Shown piece by piece: positions 22,601 to 33,109 of a stretch of 48,289 nt of DNA. The notes beneath the pieces were generated by a model. That model ran no database searches and had not been told where the DNA came from. It saw nothing but the letters and a program-made list of their open reading frames with translations. How positions within the stretch are numbered: the stretch's first letter is position 1; each line of letters starts with the position of its first letter. The position numbers and the translations under genes are program-made. This DNA comes from Gryganskiella cystojenkinii. Taxonomy: Eukaryota; Mortierellomycota; Mortierellomycetes; Mortierellales; Mortierellaceae. Location of the stretch: assembly GCA_015852425.1 (NCBI GenBank), contig JAAAIG010000212.1, positions 1 to 48,289 of the forward strand, given 5' to 3'.

Positions 22601-23751
22601 CTTGTCTCTTTTTTTGAATTTTTTCTGATCGAAAATTTGGACCGCCAAAACACTCTTGTTGGTGGCCTGACTGTGAAAGACAAGTATGTTGCTGGTCAGC
22701 GGACTGCAAAGGTAGGATACAATTGGAAGAGGTGGCGTTTTTTTTAAAGGACGAGGATAACTTACACTTCAAAGCTTTCGTTCCAGTAAGGGTTTAGGGT
22801 CTTCTCCATGACCGTTGTTGTGTGGGTCTGGTCTCCATCGACTGTGACGACGGCAAAAGGATCAGGAAGACCTGCAGTATTGAGAAATGAGCAATCGGTC
22901 AACGGTTAAAACTCGGCGTAGCTATTAGCTCCGGTCATAAAGACAAGTAACTGCAGCTAGGAAACGCAAAAATAGAAAAGAGAGAGAGAGATCTTACGAA
23001 AGACGTCCCGCTTGCAAAGACCATCGACGGCAATAACTAGAGTTGTTCAGGAGGAGTAGCAAGATTTTTAAGCGCACCGATTTTTTTTGATTTTTTTCTT
23101 GGCGCAAAGTGCATTTTCTCTTTTTTGACCATGTGTGTGCATACACATAACATCAATGACGAAAACCATTTCACCTCTTCTTCTCGTCTTCTCGTCTTCT
23201 CGTCCTCCCAAGGTCGACCAGTCAAATAAGAAAAAAAAAAAGAAAAAGTGAAAGGACAAAATATAAACCACGAAGGAGAAGGGGACGAACTAGCGTAGAA
23301 GGTATATCCGGAATTGGCCACACTCTTTTTCTCCCCTTCCAGTCCCCGTTCATACAACGAATCCTGTCGGTTGAATTGGCTGCCATGTCCCGGTTGTGGA
23401 GGGTAGCGCCTGTGTCATGTTCTTTTTCCAGTCGAAAAAATCTTCTTTTGACGCCCTCCACCCCGGCCGGGACTGAAACCTGCCCTGTTGGTCCTGTTCA
23501 TGTTTGTTCATGTTGTGATTATTTCTCGGTCCCCTCCACACTCATTACCTCCATCCATTGGAAGTCATCACTCTGTTAGGGTTATCTTTTTGTTATCTTG
23601 ACAGATATTTTTTTCTTACCCGTGAAACGAATAGTTCGTCTGTAAAGAAAGGAGAGAAGTGGTCGAGGCACACACATTAGTTACTCATTGTCAATGCATT
23701 CGCTCTTTTGCATTTCAAGGTTAATGCTTACTTTGTCAAACTCGTAGACAT
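19607..23751 (-). CDS. RSP5: NEDD4/Rsp5-type HECT E3 ubiquitin ligase
   Basis: Eleven exons give 819 residues: 23751-23732, 23639-23620, 23036-22998, 22871-22766, 22670-22537, 22443-22077, 21977-21388, 21167-20915, 20812-20519, 20398-19862, 19706-19607. All junctions are GT-AG and in frame, and the length is close to yeast Rsp5 (809). Order: C2 domain (residues ~1-130; [43 protein letters not shown]); Ser-rich linker; three WW domains near 226-258, 338-370 and 397-430 (each W...YYVDHN/YFVDHN...TTW); HECT domain ~460-819 ([30 protein letters not shown]). The catalytic Cys is in LPKSHTCFN and its codon is split by the last intron. The final residues FSLS keep the Phe at -4 needed by HECT ligases. 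It should ubiquitinate membrane proteins through PPxY adaptors for endocytosis. The second intron is long (583 bp). Confidence 0.95.
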
Positions 23752-24544
23752 TGTGCCTCGGAGTGAGTGAAGAGGGGTTGGTGTTGTTGGTTGGACGTTG
23801 GAAGCACGGGATTCTTTGCGACTTGGTTGGTCGAACGCGAAAACTATGCAGAACTGTGGAGAAGAGAATGGAGGACACGGGGAATGAATGGGTAACGGTT
23901 ATTTTACTGTTCTCCTGTTTCAGAATGTTCTTGACAAAACAGGGATAGAACGGAAGGGGGAGACGGAGGGCGCTGGAGGTGGAGGTAGAGGTTGAGGTAG
24001 AGGTAGAGGTAGAGGTGTTTGTTCATCGTCATTGAGAGAGAGGACGAGTAAAAGTGGGTGGAATAGAGACAAGCAAATCTACTGAAGCTGATGGTCTAGA
24101 AGTAGTGTGCTTTGTCTTGGTGACGGTGATGTTTGTTATGTAGAGTAGAGGTGGAGTGGAGTGGAGTGGAGAGCAGTTAAAGTGGAGGAGAAGACAGAGG
24201 GGAGTCGCAAAGATAAAAAAACAAAAAAAACGAAGGGATTTGTGAGCAAGGTGGCACACACCAAATATGATAAATAAAAGTCTATAACCGTGTAAGGTTT
24301 CTTCAAGGAACTCATCAGGGCGTGCCACAATCGCCGTCGTTCCCACGAAGGACTGCAAGGAAATCTCACTAATGTCCCATCGAAAGAGTAGCTCGATGAC
24401 ACAGACGACGTCTCCGATGTCTTTAAAGAAACACCACCCAAGAATCCACGTCATCATCCAACGACCACCGCCATCTCAATTATACTTTGCCCGGGCCTTT
24501 GTTTGTTAGGCTAACCTTCCTCTTATTTAATTCCTCCAACGCAG
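23752..24544. promoter_or_regulatory. Upstream region of RSP5 with hexanucleotide repeat
   Basis: The RSP5 promoter and 5' leader. At 23976-24016 the plus strand carries an imperfect (GAGGTA)n tract, so the coding strand is a pyrimidine tract ~225-265 bases before the ATG. A short (GGAGT)n run lies at about 24150-24170. No other gene is seen. A 5'-UTR intron is possible but not demonstrable. Confidence 0.35.
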
Positions 24545-24743
24545 TAGATGCACCCGTCCTAGTTCGAGCACATACACCTGTGGCTCTCGTCCTGGCACAC
24601 CGCTGTCAGGTGAGTTCGACCGTTTCATGATGACCTTTTAATTTCGATTAACATGCCTGAATGAATGGATTCTGTTTCTAATTGTTTCATCCATTTTCTC
24701 AACAGGCGATCTCAAGGAAGACATCAAAACAATCGCCAACTGA
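24545..24743 (+). other. Possible 3' end of an unidentified gene (two short exons)
   Basis: Two exons joined by a GT-AG intron, 24545-24609 and 24706-24743, give a continuous tail (TRPSSSTYTCGSRPGTPL, then SGDLKEDIKTIAN and stop). The first exon follows an acceptor-like caacgcag, and phases agree on both sides. No upstream exons could be traced, so this is either the end of a gene overlapping the RSP5 promoter or a fragment. Family unknown. Confidence 0.25.
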
Positions 24744-25039
24744 TTCTTCGCGCGTGGCACGAATTACCAATTTTCTCAAAGCGTTTGTGAGAGGCGAAAG
24801 AGCACTTCCTGTCACTGCTGGCGTTCCTTGGGCATGGCGTCACGGATAAGCAATGCTGCACTCGACCAACCCCTCGGTGCATGGTTGTATGTGGGAAAGA
24901 TGTATGCCACCTGTTTTCATTGAGCGTTCAGGAACCGCCCTCTGTCTTCGTGGTCTCTTCTCACCAACGATGCACTCCCTGATTCACTCACCGGCGCTGT
25001 AACTATTGTTGGATAAAAACTTGCCACCTCTCACAGAAA
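24744..25039. other. Spacer with no gene seen
   Basis: About 300 bases between the possible exon tail and the retroelement relic. No LTR, coding frame or repeat was recognized. Confidence 0.4.
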
Positions 25040-26911
25040 CATTACAACATACGACTTTACGAAGTTGTGATCCCGTCGATGAGCGATCAGCATTCTGAGC
25101 TTGGCGTTCCTGAGCTTCGGCAATGAAGGCCTTGGCGAGGGTAAGGTTGTCTGCCTGGTTTTGCACGAACTGATCGAGGGCAGGAACGATAGCTCAAGCT
25201 GTAGGGCCAACGAGTGCGGCGGGTACTCGAGGGTGGAAGCCGTTGTTGAGGAAAAATGGTGAGAATCCGGTGGTTGCGTTGACAGAGTTGTTGTAGGCGA
25301 ATTCGAGTCCAGAGAGGCACAAGTCCCAGTTGGTAATTTTGTGGTCGACATAGGCGCGTAGCATGTGTTTGAGTGTTTGAATAGCGCTCTCCGATTGTCC
25401 ATCTCTCTGGGAGTGGAATGAGGTTGAAATGGCGAGTTTGTTGCCATGAGGCGATGAAGGTGTACCCAGAAGTTGCTAGTAAATTTGGTGTCCCGGTCTG
25501 AAATGATAGAAGTTGGCATCCCATGGTGGCGAAACACAGTGTCAAGGAAGATGGAGGCGATGTTGGAGGCAGTGTCCTTGGAGCGGCTGGCGCCAAAGTG
25601 GACTTGCTTGGAGAGACGGTCGACGAAAACAGTGATCATGTCAAACCACGAGCTGTGCGCGGAAACGGACCTGCAAAATCCATTGAAATCGACTCCCAAT
25701 TTTGACCTGGAGTTGGTAGTGGCTGGAGTAAACCAGCGGGGATAGGCGACTAGGTTGGTGCCGTTGGCAACTCTCACAAGTGGCAACATACTCGCGGGTC
25801 TCCTGGGCCATCTTGGGCCAATAAGCAGTGCGACGGAGGATGTCATAGGTCTTGTCGAATCCAAGATGGCCAGCAACGACTGCATCATGAGCGTCGTGAA
25901 GATGAGAGAGACGGAGATCAACTTCCTGTGGAATAAAAAGAAGAGTGCGATCACGAAGAGTAATAAGAGCAAGTCATCCAGAACAGATTAGCGATCCGGA
26001 CAACTTCCCTCAAGGCAGCTTTTGTAGATTGGGCCGAGTTTGAGGTCCTCTGAATACCCATCTATCAGGTGCTGCCGGAAACCTGGGTCTAAGCGTGTCT
26101 CTATGGCCGTGATGGCGTTAATGGTAACGGGGACTGTGTCCTTGTAGTCAGGTCGACGAGAGAGGGCATCAGGGACGACGTTGTCCTTGCCCTTGGTGTA
26201 CTTGAACTCGAAGTCGTATTCCTGAAGGAGCTCCATCCATCTGGCCTGGCGACGGGTCAAACTTGGGCTGAGTGGGGAAGTGTCACAGTGTGTCATGATC
26301 AGTGTAAACAATGAAGTGGGTCCCATCCAAGTAGTATCTCCATGTCTTCAGCGCGTGCATAACAGCCAAAAGCTCCTGTTCGTGTATTGGGTAGTTCCTC
26401 TCCGCAGAGTTGAGCTTCCTGGAAGTGAAAGCGACAGGGCGAACATTACCCTGCTCGTCGATCTGGATCAAGACCGCACCAACAGCAAAACCACAGGCAT
26501 CGGTACCTACGCAGGTTGGTAGGCGGGGGTCAAAGATGTGTAGTACTTGAGCCTTGCTGATGGCCGCCTTGAGGGCGATGATGGCCTGTTCGTGATCCTC
26601 TGTCCACACGAACGTTTTCCCGTCAACTAATAGGTCATTTAAAGGAAGGACGATGTCAGCGAAGTGTTCGATATACTGATGATAAAACTGTGTCAGGCCC
26701 ATGAACTGTTGGACGTCCTGTTGCTTCTGTGGTGTGGGCCAGGAGGTGATCGCACTGACAAAGCCAGCGTTAGTGTGAACTCCCTTGGCTGAGACAACGT
26801 GACCGAGGAACTCAGTTTCTTCCTAGACTTCCAGAGCTTGTTCAGCTTGCGCGCAAATAAAAAAGGGGAAGTAATTGTGATGCAAGACGTCAATTTGTCC
26901 CATTTGATCAT
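25040..26911 (-). mobile_element. Truncated, frameshifted Ty3/gypsy retrotransposon pol relic
   Basis: Reading along the minus strand: the end of the reverse transcriptase (26911-26690, two frames; the second opens GLTQFYHQYIEHFADIVLPL), RNase H (26702-26283; TDACGFAVGAVL, then AVMHALKTWRYYLDG and YTDHDTL), the connection (RRQARWMELLQEYDFEFKYT, then GKDNVVPDALSRRPDYKD), and integrase (25972-25040; MITVFVDRLSKQVHF, FRHHGMPTSIISDRD). The integrase continues in another frame as SESAIQTLKHMLRAYVDH and FAYNNSVNATTG, ending near AFIAEAQERQAQNA. The frame changes at least four times. The catalytic half of the reverse transcriptase, gag, protease and both LTRs are absent, so the copy is dead. Confidence 0.88.
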
Positions 26912-27705
26912 TCATTCAATCACTTCTGTCGAGCACTGTATCTCGCGATCCTGATCGTGGTCTCGAAAGTGGCCTGGATGGCCATGCCGAGGCCCACCGG
27001 GAATCGGTACAGGTTTTGAACTTGCCATGGTCTTGTTGGTTCTGTCTCGTCTTGGAATTCTTGGCGGCCGCTGGTGGTCCCCGACACCCTCCTCTCGGCA
27101 CATCCGCCAATAAGATGGAAACTCAGTGGTTGAGTACTCTCATTCTCAAGACGAGCTGGCATGGACAGCAGTATCCTTTAGCCACAATGATGGCAAGCGG
27201 CTCTTGCGAGAGGCACGCCCTCTCAACCGTAGCCGGAAGGAAAATAAACGCACCACATCAGCACTCACGCACGAATGAGTATCTAATCAAGGCTCTCTCT
27301 ATCGATCTTGCCAGTTTTCACCACGTTCAGTCCCATACCAAATCTCTCTACTTTAAGGTCCTTGCCTCCAATAAACTCGTTCGTGTTATTCATCAGCTAT
27401 AATAATTGAAAATTCTGTCAAGGGTCAGGGTCGTGATTATGGGGAAACGTAAGCAAACACAGGCTCATGCAACGTCTCTATTCCTGTAGACGATTTTTTT
27501 TGTTGTCTGAACATCAGAGAAAACTCGGGATCAATAAAAAAAACAACAAACCAAGATTTAATACTTTCTCACAAGTCAGAGAGGAGTTTCTATCAGTAAA
27601 TATTTTTCAACAAGTCTTATTTTCGACGGGAGTTCAACTAATACCAGACTAAAATTTTGTTCGGAAGAACGAACAAACTATGATTGAAAAAAAGGAGAAT
27701 TGGAC
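26912..27705. other. Region with no supported gene
   Basis: At 26912-27162 three overlapping minus-strand frames are open in GC-richer sequence (one reads NLYRFPVGLGMAIQATFETT, another MASSKPVPIPGGPRHGHPGH). They may be a relic next to the retroelement, but I cannot choose a frame. From 27400 to 27705 the sequence is AT-rich and empty. Confidence 0.3.
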
Positions 27706-27951
27706 CTAGTGCCAGCAGACTGCGTGTGAACCCTGTTGCTCGCAGACGTTTCCGAAATTGTTGTATGCATTTTGGGAATTGAGACCACAAGAGTTACCAT
27801 CCCAGTTACCGAAATTCATTTCGCACACTAATCTGGATCTTCCGTTGTCTCCACACAAACACCACTGAGGCAATGGTACACCGGCGGAGGTGACATTCAC
27901 CAACGAAAGTACGGCCACGGCACAAGCGACGAGAGAGGCGATCTTGAACAT
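27706..27951 (-). CDS. Small secreted cysteine-rich protein
   Basis: A single exon of 81 residues. Residues 1-23 are a clear signal peptide (hydrophobic core, cleavage expected after VTSA). The mature 58 residues are rich in Asn, Gly and aromatic residues and contain six Cys at positions 31, 33, 43, 55, 70 and 79, enough for three disulfides (PQWCLCGDNG, NFGNWDGNSCG, NNFGNVCEQQG). The small size, secretion and even number of cysteines fit effector-like or wall-associated SSCPs. I do not recognize a named family and assign no activity. Complete at both ends: ATG at 27951-27949, stop at 27708-27706. Neighbours give no functional hint. Confidence 0.8.
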   Translation of the reverse strand: MFKIASLVACAVAVLSLVNVTSAGVPLPQWCLCGDNGRSRLVCEMNFGNWDGNSCGLNSQNAYNNFGNVCEQQGSHAVCWH

Positions 27952-28204
27952 CTTGCTGTTCTAGTAGGGGAAAAAATGAATACAGTGAGTTAGAGAGATA
28001 GGAAAAGAACAAGCGATCCTTCAGATTATTTGTGTTAAAAAAATTGTAGTACTTTGAAAATGGATGGATGATGAATAGTGGAACCTGTGGGTAAATTATG
28101 TGTGACGGAAGTAGGGTGAAAGAACAGGTGTAGGACTGAAAGGCAGGACTAAGGATATGATTTTATTGTTGACTGAGGAGAAATGGTAATGAGGATCTAT
28201 CTAG

Positions 28205-28212
28205 TATTTATA
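28205..28212 (-). promoter_or_regulatory. TATA-like box upstream of the small secreted protein
   Basis: The minus strand reads tataaata here, 254 bases before the ATG at 27951. The distance is long for a fungal leader, so a 5'-UTR intron or a long leader would be needed. Confidence 0.3.
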
Positions 28213-28266
28213 TGAAGTCAAGCACAAGGTAAGATTTCAGGCAGGAAGAAGAAGAGAGAATCCCAA

Positions 28267-28341
28267 CAAGGGAAGGGGCTGAGATACAAGGATGGGGCTG
28301 ATAACAAGGAAAAGGCTGAGAACAGGGGAGAGGCTGATATT
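28267..28341. repeat. Imperfect 17-20-bp minisatellite
   Basis: Four adjacent units share a caagga...ggctgaga core: caagggaaggggctgagata, caaggatggggctgataa, caaggaaaaggctgaga, acaggggagaggctgatatt. It lies ~320-390 bases upstream of the small secreted protein gene. Confidence 0.55.
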
Positions 28342-30200
28342 CAGAGAGCGGACTTTTGAGAGCAATTTGAGTTGGTGGCAATGTCGCAGCAAAGACGAGT
28401 GCCGGAAGATTAATTACTCTTGCAAATAAAGCTAGGATAGCGAGAGTCTTGAATAAGATATCCAGAATAATAATCACGGTTTGTGACATGACGCCTTTTT
28501 TATGCTCAAACTACTTCTCTTGGTCCATCCATCATGTGCCAGAGTGCCATTCACAATGTGCCTGGGAAGCTATTCGTCGAATGAAAGCAGCAACAGGAAC
28601 ATTTTTATTGGTTGAGAGCGTGGATACAACAAAGGAAGAACCTTCAGGAAAACAGACTGTAATGCGTGACAGAAAATGTGGGCCGATCTCGATCTCCGAT
28701 TACCCATTGCTCAGAACATTCACTCTTTCTTTTCAATTTTTTTCTGCCATTCGGCTGATTGGACGCAATGCGAAAAAACAAAAATGAATGCTCTTATTTT
28801 GACCAAGGGAAGAAATTATGCAATATGCGTGTTTACCTAACCGAAGCGTGCTTCACGGAAAACAAGGAAATGTTACTCACTGTGCAAGTAAGGGAAGGAA
28901 GCAGAGTCTGTTCTTTTACCTCACAGGCATGGATTCATTCTTTGTCGCCCGTGAGCACATGGTAACCAACGCACGGCCCAGGATAAGTCACAAAATAAAA
29001 TGCTTTTGCACAACCATTCTCAGTTGCCTACCTCGCATGACTTCCTCTTTGGTTGCGTCCTTGAATGAGATCCTCCAGTTGTCTAGTCTTTTTCACAACC
29101 CGCAACCACGCGCCACTGAACTTGAAGACAGTGCTACAAACGTGGCCTTGTGCACTGAACATCTAATCTTCAGGTGTCCTCCATTAAAAAGTTCTTTATG
29201 ACTGGTCTCATGCGTGGGCCTCTTTCCCAAATGAGTCTCCCGGATCTCCAACCACAGGCGCTTCGAGTTGCGGACGTTCCGTGCCATACTTCCAAGGTCT
29301 CCTGTCCAGAGGAACCAGAGTGTGTGCTCGAACTACCAACAGAACCACGTCTTTGTCTTCCAAAACATGCACCGGAAGAGGAGCGCCGAGGAAAACCGTA
29401 ATAAAACGCCTTCAGTATGAGTGCAGTCTGGTTAATAGTCACTCTTTCTCATTGAGCTTCTCATCTCTCCTTTCAATTGAACATCGTCCTTTCTACTGAT
29501 CGAACATTGTCGTCAAGCGCTGCCCCTGTGGCCGACGATCTCATTTGCTCTGTGTACGGAAAGGAGTCGACGACATGCCCAGCAGGGGTTGCCAGGATCC
29601 AGATCCCCTGCCCCTATCCAGAACCGGAGTTGGAGGGTCTCAGCGTGTTTCTATCAACATCGACGACCACACTTTCCTCAAATCTTTCCTGAACGGCATG
29701 TCAAGTTCCTCGACAAGCCCAAGTAACATATGCGACTAGCAACAGATGAAGAGACTGCAACGCCTAGAAATAAGTCAAAAGTAGTTTTGACAAGTGCAGC
29801 ATCGGTATTGCTACGACTATTTTCACCATTCCGCTCCTTTGCTTGCCATTGCTTGTGGACTTGTCTTCCTGACTGCAATAAAGGAAAAACTCCACCGAAT
29901 AACGCCAATAGAAATCGATAAGGGTAACCGAAAAGGATGAAAATCCACCAATTAATATCTAATGGCAGGGGCATCGATTAAGAGCAAAAATCGCTAGGCA
30001 CTGTTTACAGTAGCTTCCAAAAAAAAAAAAAAAAAAAATCCTAATACCTTACTTTCGATGAATAATAGGTTGTCTCCTATCCTGTATGGTTTTCGAAACG
30101 CTGGTGGTCCAAAAGAACTTACGGTCGTCTGCTGCGAGACGGGATTGAGCATGAAATCGACTATAGAGAGGGCTGTCGAGTTTTTGCAGGCCGAATAAAC
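28342..30200. other. 1.9-kb region with no supported gene
   Basis: Both strands hold only short frames without domains or splice continuity. An A19-type homopolymer lies near 30019-30037. No tRNA or other RNA gene was recognized. Confidence 0.4.
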
Positions 30201-31090
30201 GTGGACCACTCAAAACAAGATCCAGCCCTGAAACTGTCAAGCTTGTCAGTATCAACTGCTGACAAGGCGAATGAGGAAGGGCATGACAATGCGGCACCTA
30301 AAATTGTTAATAAGCTCCCTGAAAATCACAGCATCAAAGTTGACGCAGCAACAGTCAGAATAATCCTTATCAACAACGGAATCTACCATGGAATTGGGAC
30401 CCGCTACAACACCCTACATGATGCACCACAGAACGTCAATCACCAAGAGAAGTATGTCAACCACTGCCTTGACTATCTTGTGCAGGAAGGTATCCAGGTT
30501 ACCGATCAATATAGCCAGAGGTGTTCCTTTACGACAGTTGTTATTATGTCCAACATGTATCTCGTAAGCGCTAGGTCCGGAAGAACGGAGGGCGAGTTGC
30601 CGATGCTGGTCGAAAGCCGCTCCTGGTCATCTTTGCTGGATTTGTCGTGTACTGGGAGTACCGGTTGGAATTAATCAAGGCCAAGTTTGATAAGGAGTAC
30701 GTATTTATCTGGCCTGCTGGAGGTAGTACTGTACGTAGCAAGAATAAGGAACTGGGGCTGAACGTGCCGCCTGATATCAAAGAGCACAACATTATCGCGG
30801 ACAACCACGATTATCATGGCAACTTTAATAGCGCGGTCTTCAGTGCTTTATTCCCGAGATTCATCAAGGCTTTAAACCGGATGAATCTACAGAGGAGTAG
30901 GATCCATCTCAATGGTGCATCTTACCATTTCCATAACGAAAACCGTTTGCCCTCAGCTTCGATGACAAAGGTCGACATCCTACAGTTTATGGCCGACCCT
31001 AACCACTTTGTTGATGTACTGCAGGGGAAGAACAAAAAAGGACCAACAAAGGACGAGCTGCTTGGACGAGCTGCTTGCATCACCTGTTGA
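30201..31090 (+). pseudogene. Degenerate DDE-superfamily transposase
   Basis: Frame 1 (30201-~30520) reads helix-turn-helix-like KIVNKLPENHSIKVDAATVR and KYVNHCLDYLVQEGIQVTDQ. After a frame change with a stop near 30575, the second part (30647-31090) reads KAKFDKEYVFIWPAGGS, ADNHDYHGNFNSAVFSALFP and IHLNGASYHFHNENRLPSAS. The last motif matches the second catalytic block of eukaryotic DDE_3-type transposases, where Asp is normal (HLDGASYH); here it is Asn. The first catalytic block (YDESY-type) is also damaged (YDSCYY). Together with the frameshift this shows a dead copy. No terminal inverted repeats were found. Confidence 0.75.
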
Positions 31091-32279
31091 GCATCCTCAA
31101 AGGGTGATATGTGACAGAACGAAATTGGAGGAGCGGGTGTGCACAGGAGTTGGTATCAAGGATATATTTTTATTATTGACCGAAGAAAAGAGAATTGGAA
31201 AACAAGATAAACTTACCACTATAAGAAAATCTTAGACAAGGTAATGAAAGTAAGAAGTTCACCACAATGCTTGACGAAGGCGAAGACTTGCTGTCGGTAT
31301 AGATGTTGAGAGGATTGAATCCTGGAGTCGGGAGCGGAATAGTTTGATAGCGGAATAGCGGGGTAGCAAGAGAGTAGGAGTGCGGGATAGAGGAATAGCG
31401 GTATATTAATAGCAGGATAAATAGTACGATAGACAGCAAGTGGCGAGAGCAAGGGAGAGCCTTGCTCGAAGTCTTGATCAGGAAGATAAGCCCACGTGGA
31501 GGATAACGGTCAACAGAGTTGAGATGTGAGCAATGGTTATAACCGGTTGATGGCAAATAAGCTCATTCCGTGGTAGGATATCTGTGAAGTGTGGCTCGCT
31601 AGGGGCCGTCGGGATTTTGTGAAATGGCGGGAAACGCCTTAAATCTTTCAAGTTCTATTATAGACAAGATGCGTTAACGCTGTTTCGAGAATTGATGCCA
31701 CTGAACTTCAAATTTCAAACCCCTCCAACGGACGCGTTGTCGCTCTTTCAAGCAGTCGTAGTTCAGACCATTATATTAAGTTTCACCCTTTAATTCTTGT
31801 TGCTGCTCGCGACCCTTTTTGGTTCTTTATCCGTCTTTGTTCCTTTCTACATCCACAGATATTGAGTATGCCAGCAGGTATATAGGTATATAGTCCCTCA
31901 TTCAATACATATCCGCTTTTGTTCCTTTCTACATCCACAGATATTTACTAGAGCGAGTACGCCAACAGTCTGTGTTTTCTCGTTAATTAGGACAATCATT
32001 GATAGGGTTAACACGCTCTTATGTCGACTCCGACGAACCCCTCCTGCTTGCTACATCATGTAAATCTGTGGCATGTGCTCATATGCTTTACTTAAAGGGT
32101 ATTCCCCCAAAGTCCACCGTAATCCGTCATCTGTTCAAAGCGACGCTGCCTTCTATATCGGCTCTTTCTTTCCTCCCTGCCGGAGAATTCCAGACACGTT
32201 GTCGATGAGCGTGTAATTGGATGTGTCAGCGCACACGCAGGTAATCTAGGCTATTTAAACCCACAGGGCATGGACTCGT
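31091..32279. other. Intergenic region with local duplications, no gene
   Basis: No coding frame is convincing. At 31330-31400 there is a degenerate run of ggaatagcgg-like units. At 31828-31877 and 31910-31968 a segment is duplicated (see the repeat entry). Confidence 0.4.
31828..31968. repeat. Tandem duplication with ~82-bp period
   Basis: Copy 1 (31828-31877) and copy 2 (31910-31968) share ttgttcctttctacatccac followed by agatatt, then gagtatgccagcag against gagtacgccaacag. Copy 2 has an extra ~9 bases (tactagagc). Confidence 0.65.
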
Positions 32280-32571
32280 ACCTTTCTTGCATTTCAATAT
32301 TTCGTTGACCGCTCAAAGGGGTATAGTTGCACCAAATTAATCTGGTCCATCCTCAGGCTGCATTCTGGTGTATTTGGTGAGAGTGTCCTGCTTGGCACCG
32401 AACAAAGGGCAGAGAAGGCGCAAAAGTTAGACTGGGCGTGAAGCAAGGTAGAGTCGAAAGAAGAAGTCTCTGCGCACAATTTCGGAAAATTCTATCTTCG
32501 TTGGGCTTGAGCCCAAAGTTTAAAATGGTTGATCTGGCACGATTATGCACGTCTGCAAAGAGCCTCTTCTT

Positions 32572-32581
32572 NNNNNNNNNN
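32572..32581. other. Assembly gap (10 N)
   Basis: Ten unresolved bases lie exactly at the end of one copy of the duplicated segment, as expected if the repeat broke the assembly. The true gap size is unknown. Confidence 0.99.
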
Positions 32582-32622
32582 AAGTTTGTTTTTGTAAAAT
32601 AAATACGTGAATTACCTTCAGG

Positions 32623-32920
32623 CCTCAGCTGCCGCCGTAGCCTCTTCTTGTTTTTGTTTGACGATGGCTTTGACATTCTCCTGCAACGAGATCTTTATGA
32701 GGATGCGGTCGGCTGCTTGAGTACCCGGCAGTCGGTCGACAGAAGCGCGTCCTGGAGGTTGTGCAACCAGCGCGTACTCCAAGAGGCCGCGAGGAGTGCA
32801 CCAAGGCCTTGAGGGATAGTAACGGAAAAACTGGACCGCATAGATAGGGAAGAAGGGACTGAAGGATAGAAGATTCTCAATCCGGTCCACCGTTGGCGAC
32901 CAGGCCTGAAGCGAAAAAAT
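32623..32920 (-). pseudogene. Exon-like fragment of an unidentified protein
   Basis: On the minus strand, after an acceptor-like cgcttcag (~32911), a frame reads AWSPTVDRIENLLSFSPFFP, then VDRLPGTQAADRILIKISLQ and ENVKAIVKQKQEEATAAAEA and stops. It looks like the C-terminal exon of a real protein, but no upstream exons are present in continuous form, and the upstream sequence is part of the duplication. Probably a gene fragment. Confidence 0.3.
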
Positions 32921-33109
32921 GAGAGAAAAGCGTGCATCCAAGGGTAAAGTCGAGGAAAAGTCTCTGCACTCAATTTCGAAAAATTCTTCGCCCAAAGTTT
33001 AAAATGGTTGATTTGGCACGATTATGCAAGTATGGCAGAGAGCCTTTTTTTTTTTTTGATAGACTGGTTACTGGTCACCAGTCATTGCAAACGGTTCATA
33101 CAGTGCAGT

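Larger units (their letters stand above)
32465..33050. repeat. Diverged direct duplication of ~90-105 bp beside the assembly gap
   Basis: 32465-32571 and 32959-33050 are copies (agtctctgc...caatttcg, cccaaagtttaaaatggttg, then at.tggcacgattatgca). The first has about 14 extra bases in the middle and ends directly at the N run. Flanking sequence on the low-coordinate side of each copy is also alike (minus-strand RDFSSTLPLDA against TSSFDSTLLHA), so the duplicated unit is larger. Confidence 0.65.

Noticed and set aside
26920..27162. Overlapping minus-strand frames beside the gypsy relic
   Set aside because: Three frames are open at once in GC-richer sequence; none shows a known domain or a clear start, so no gene was called.
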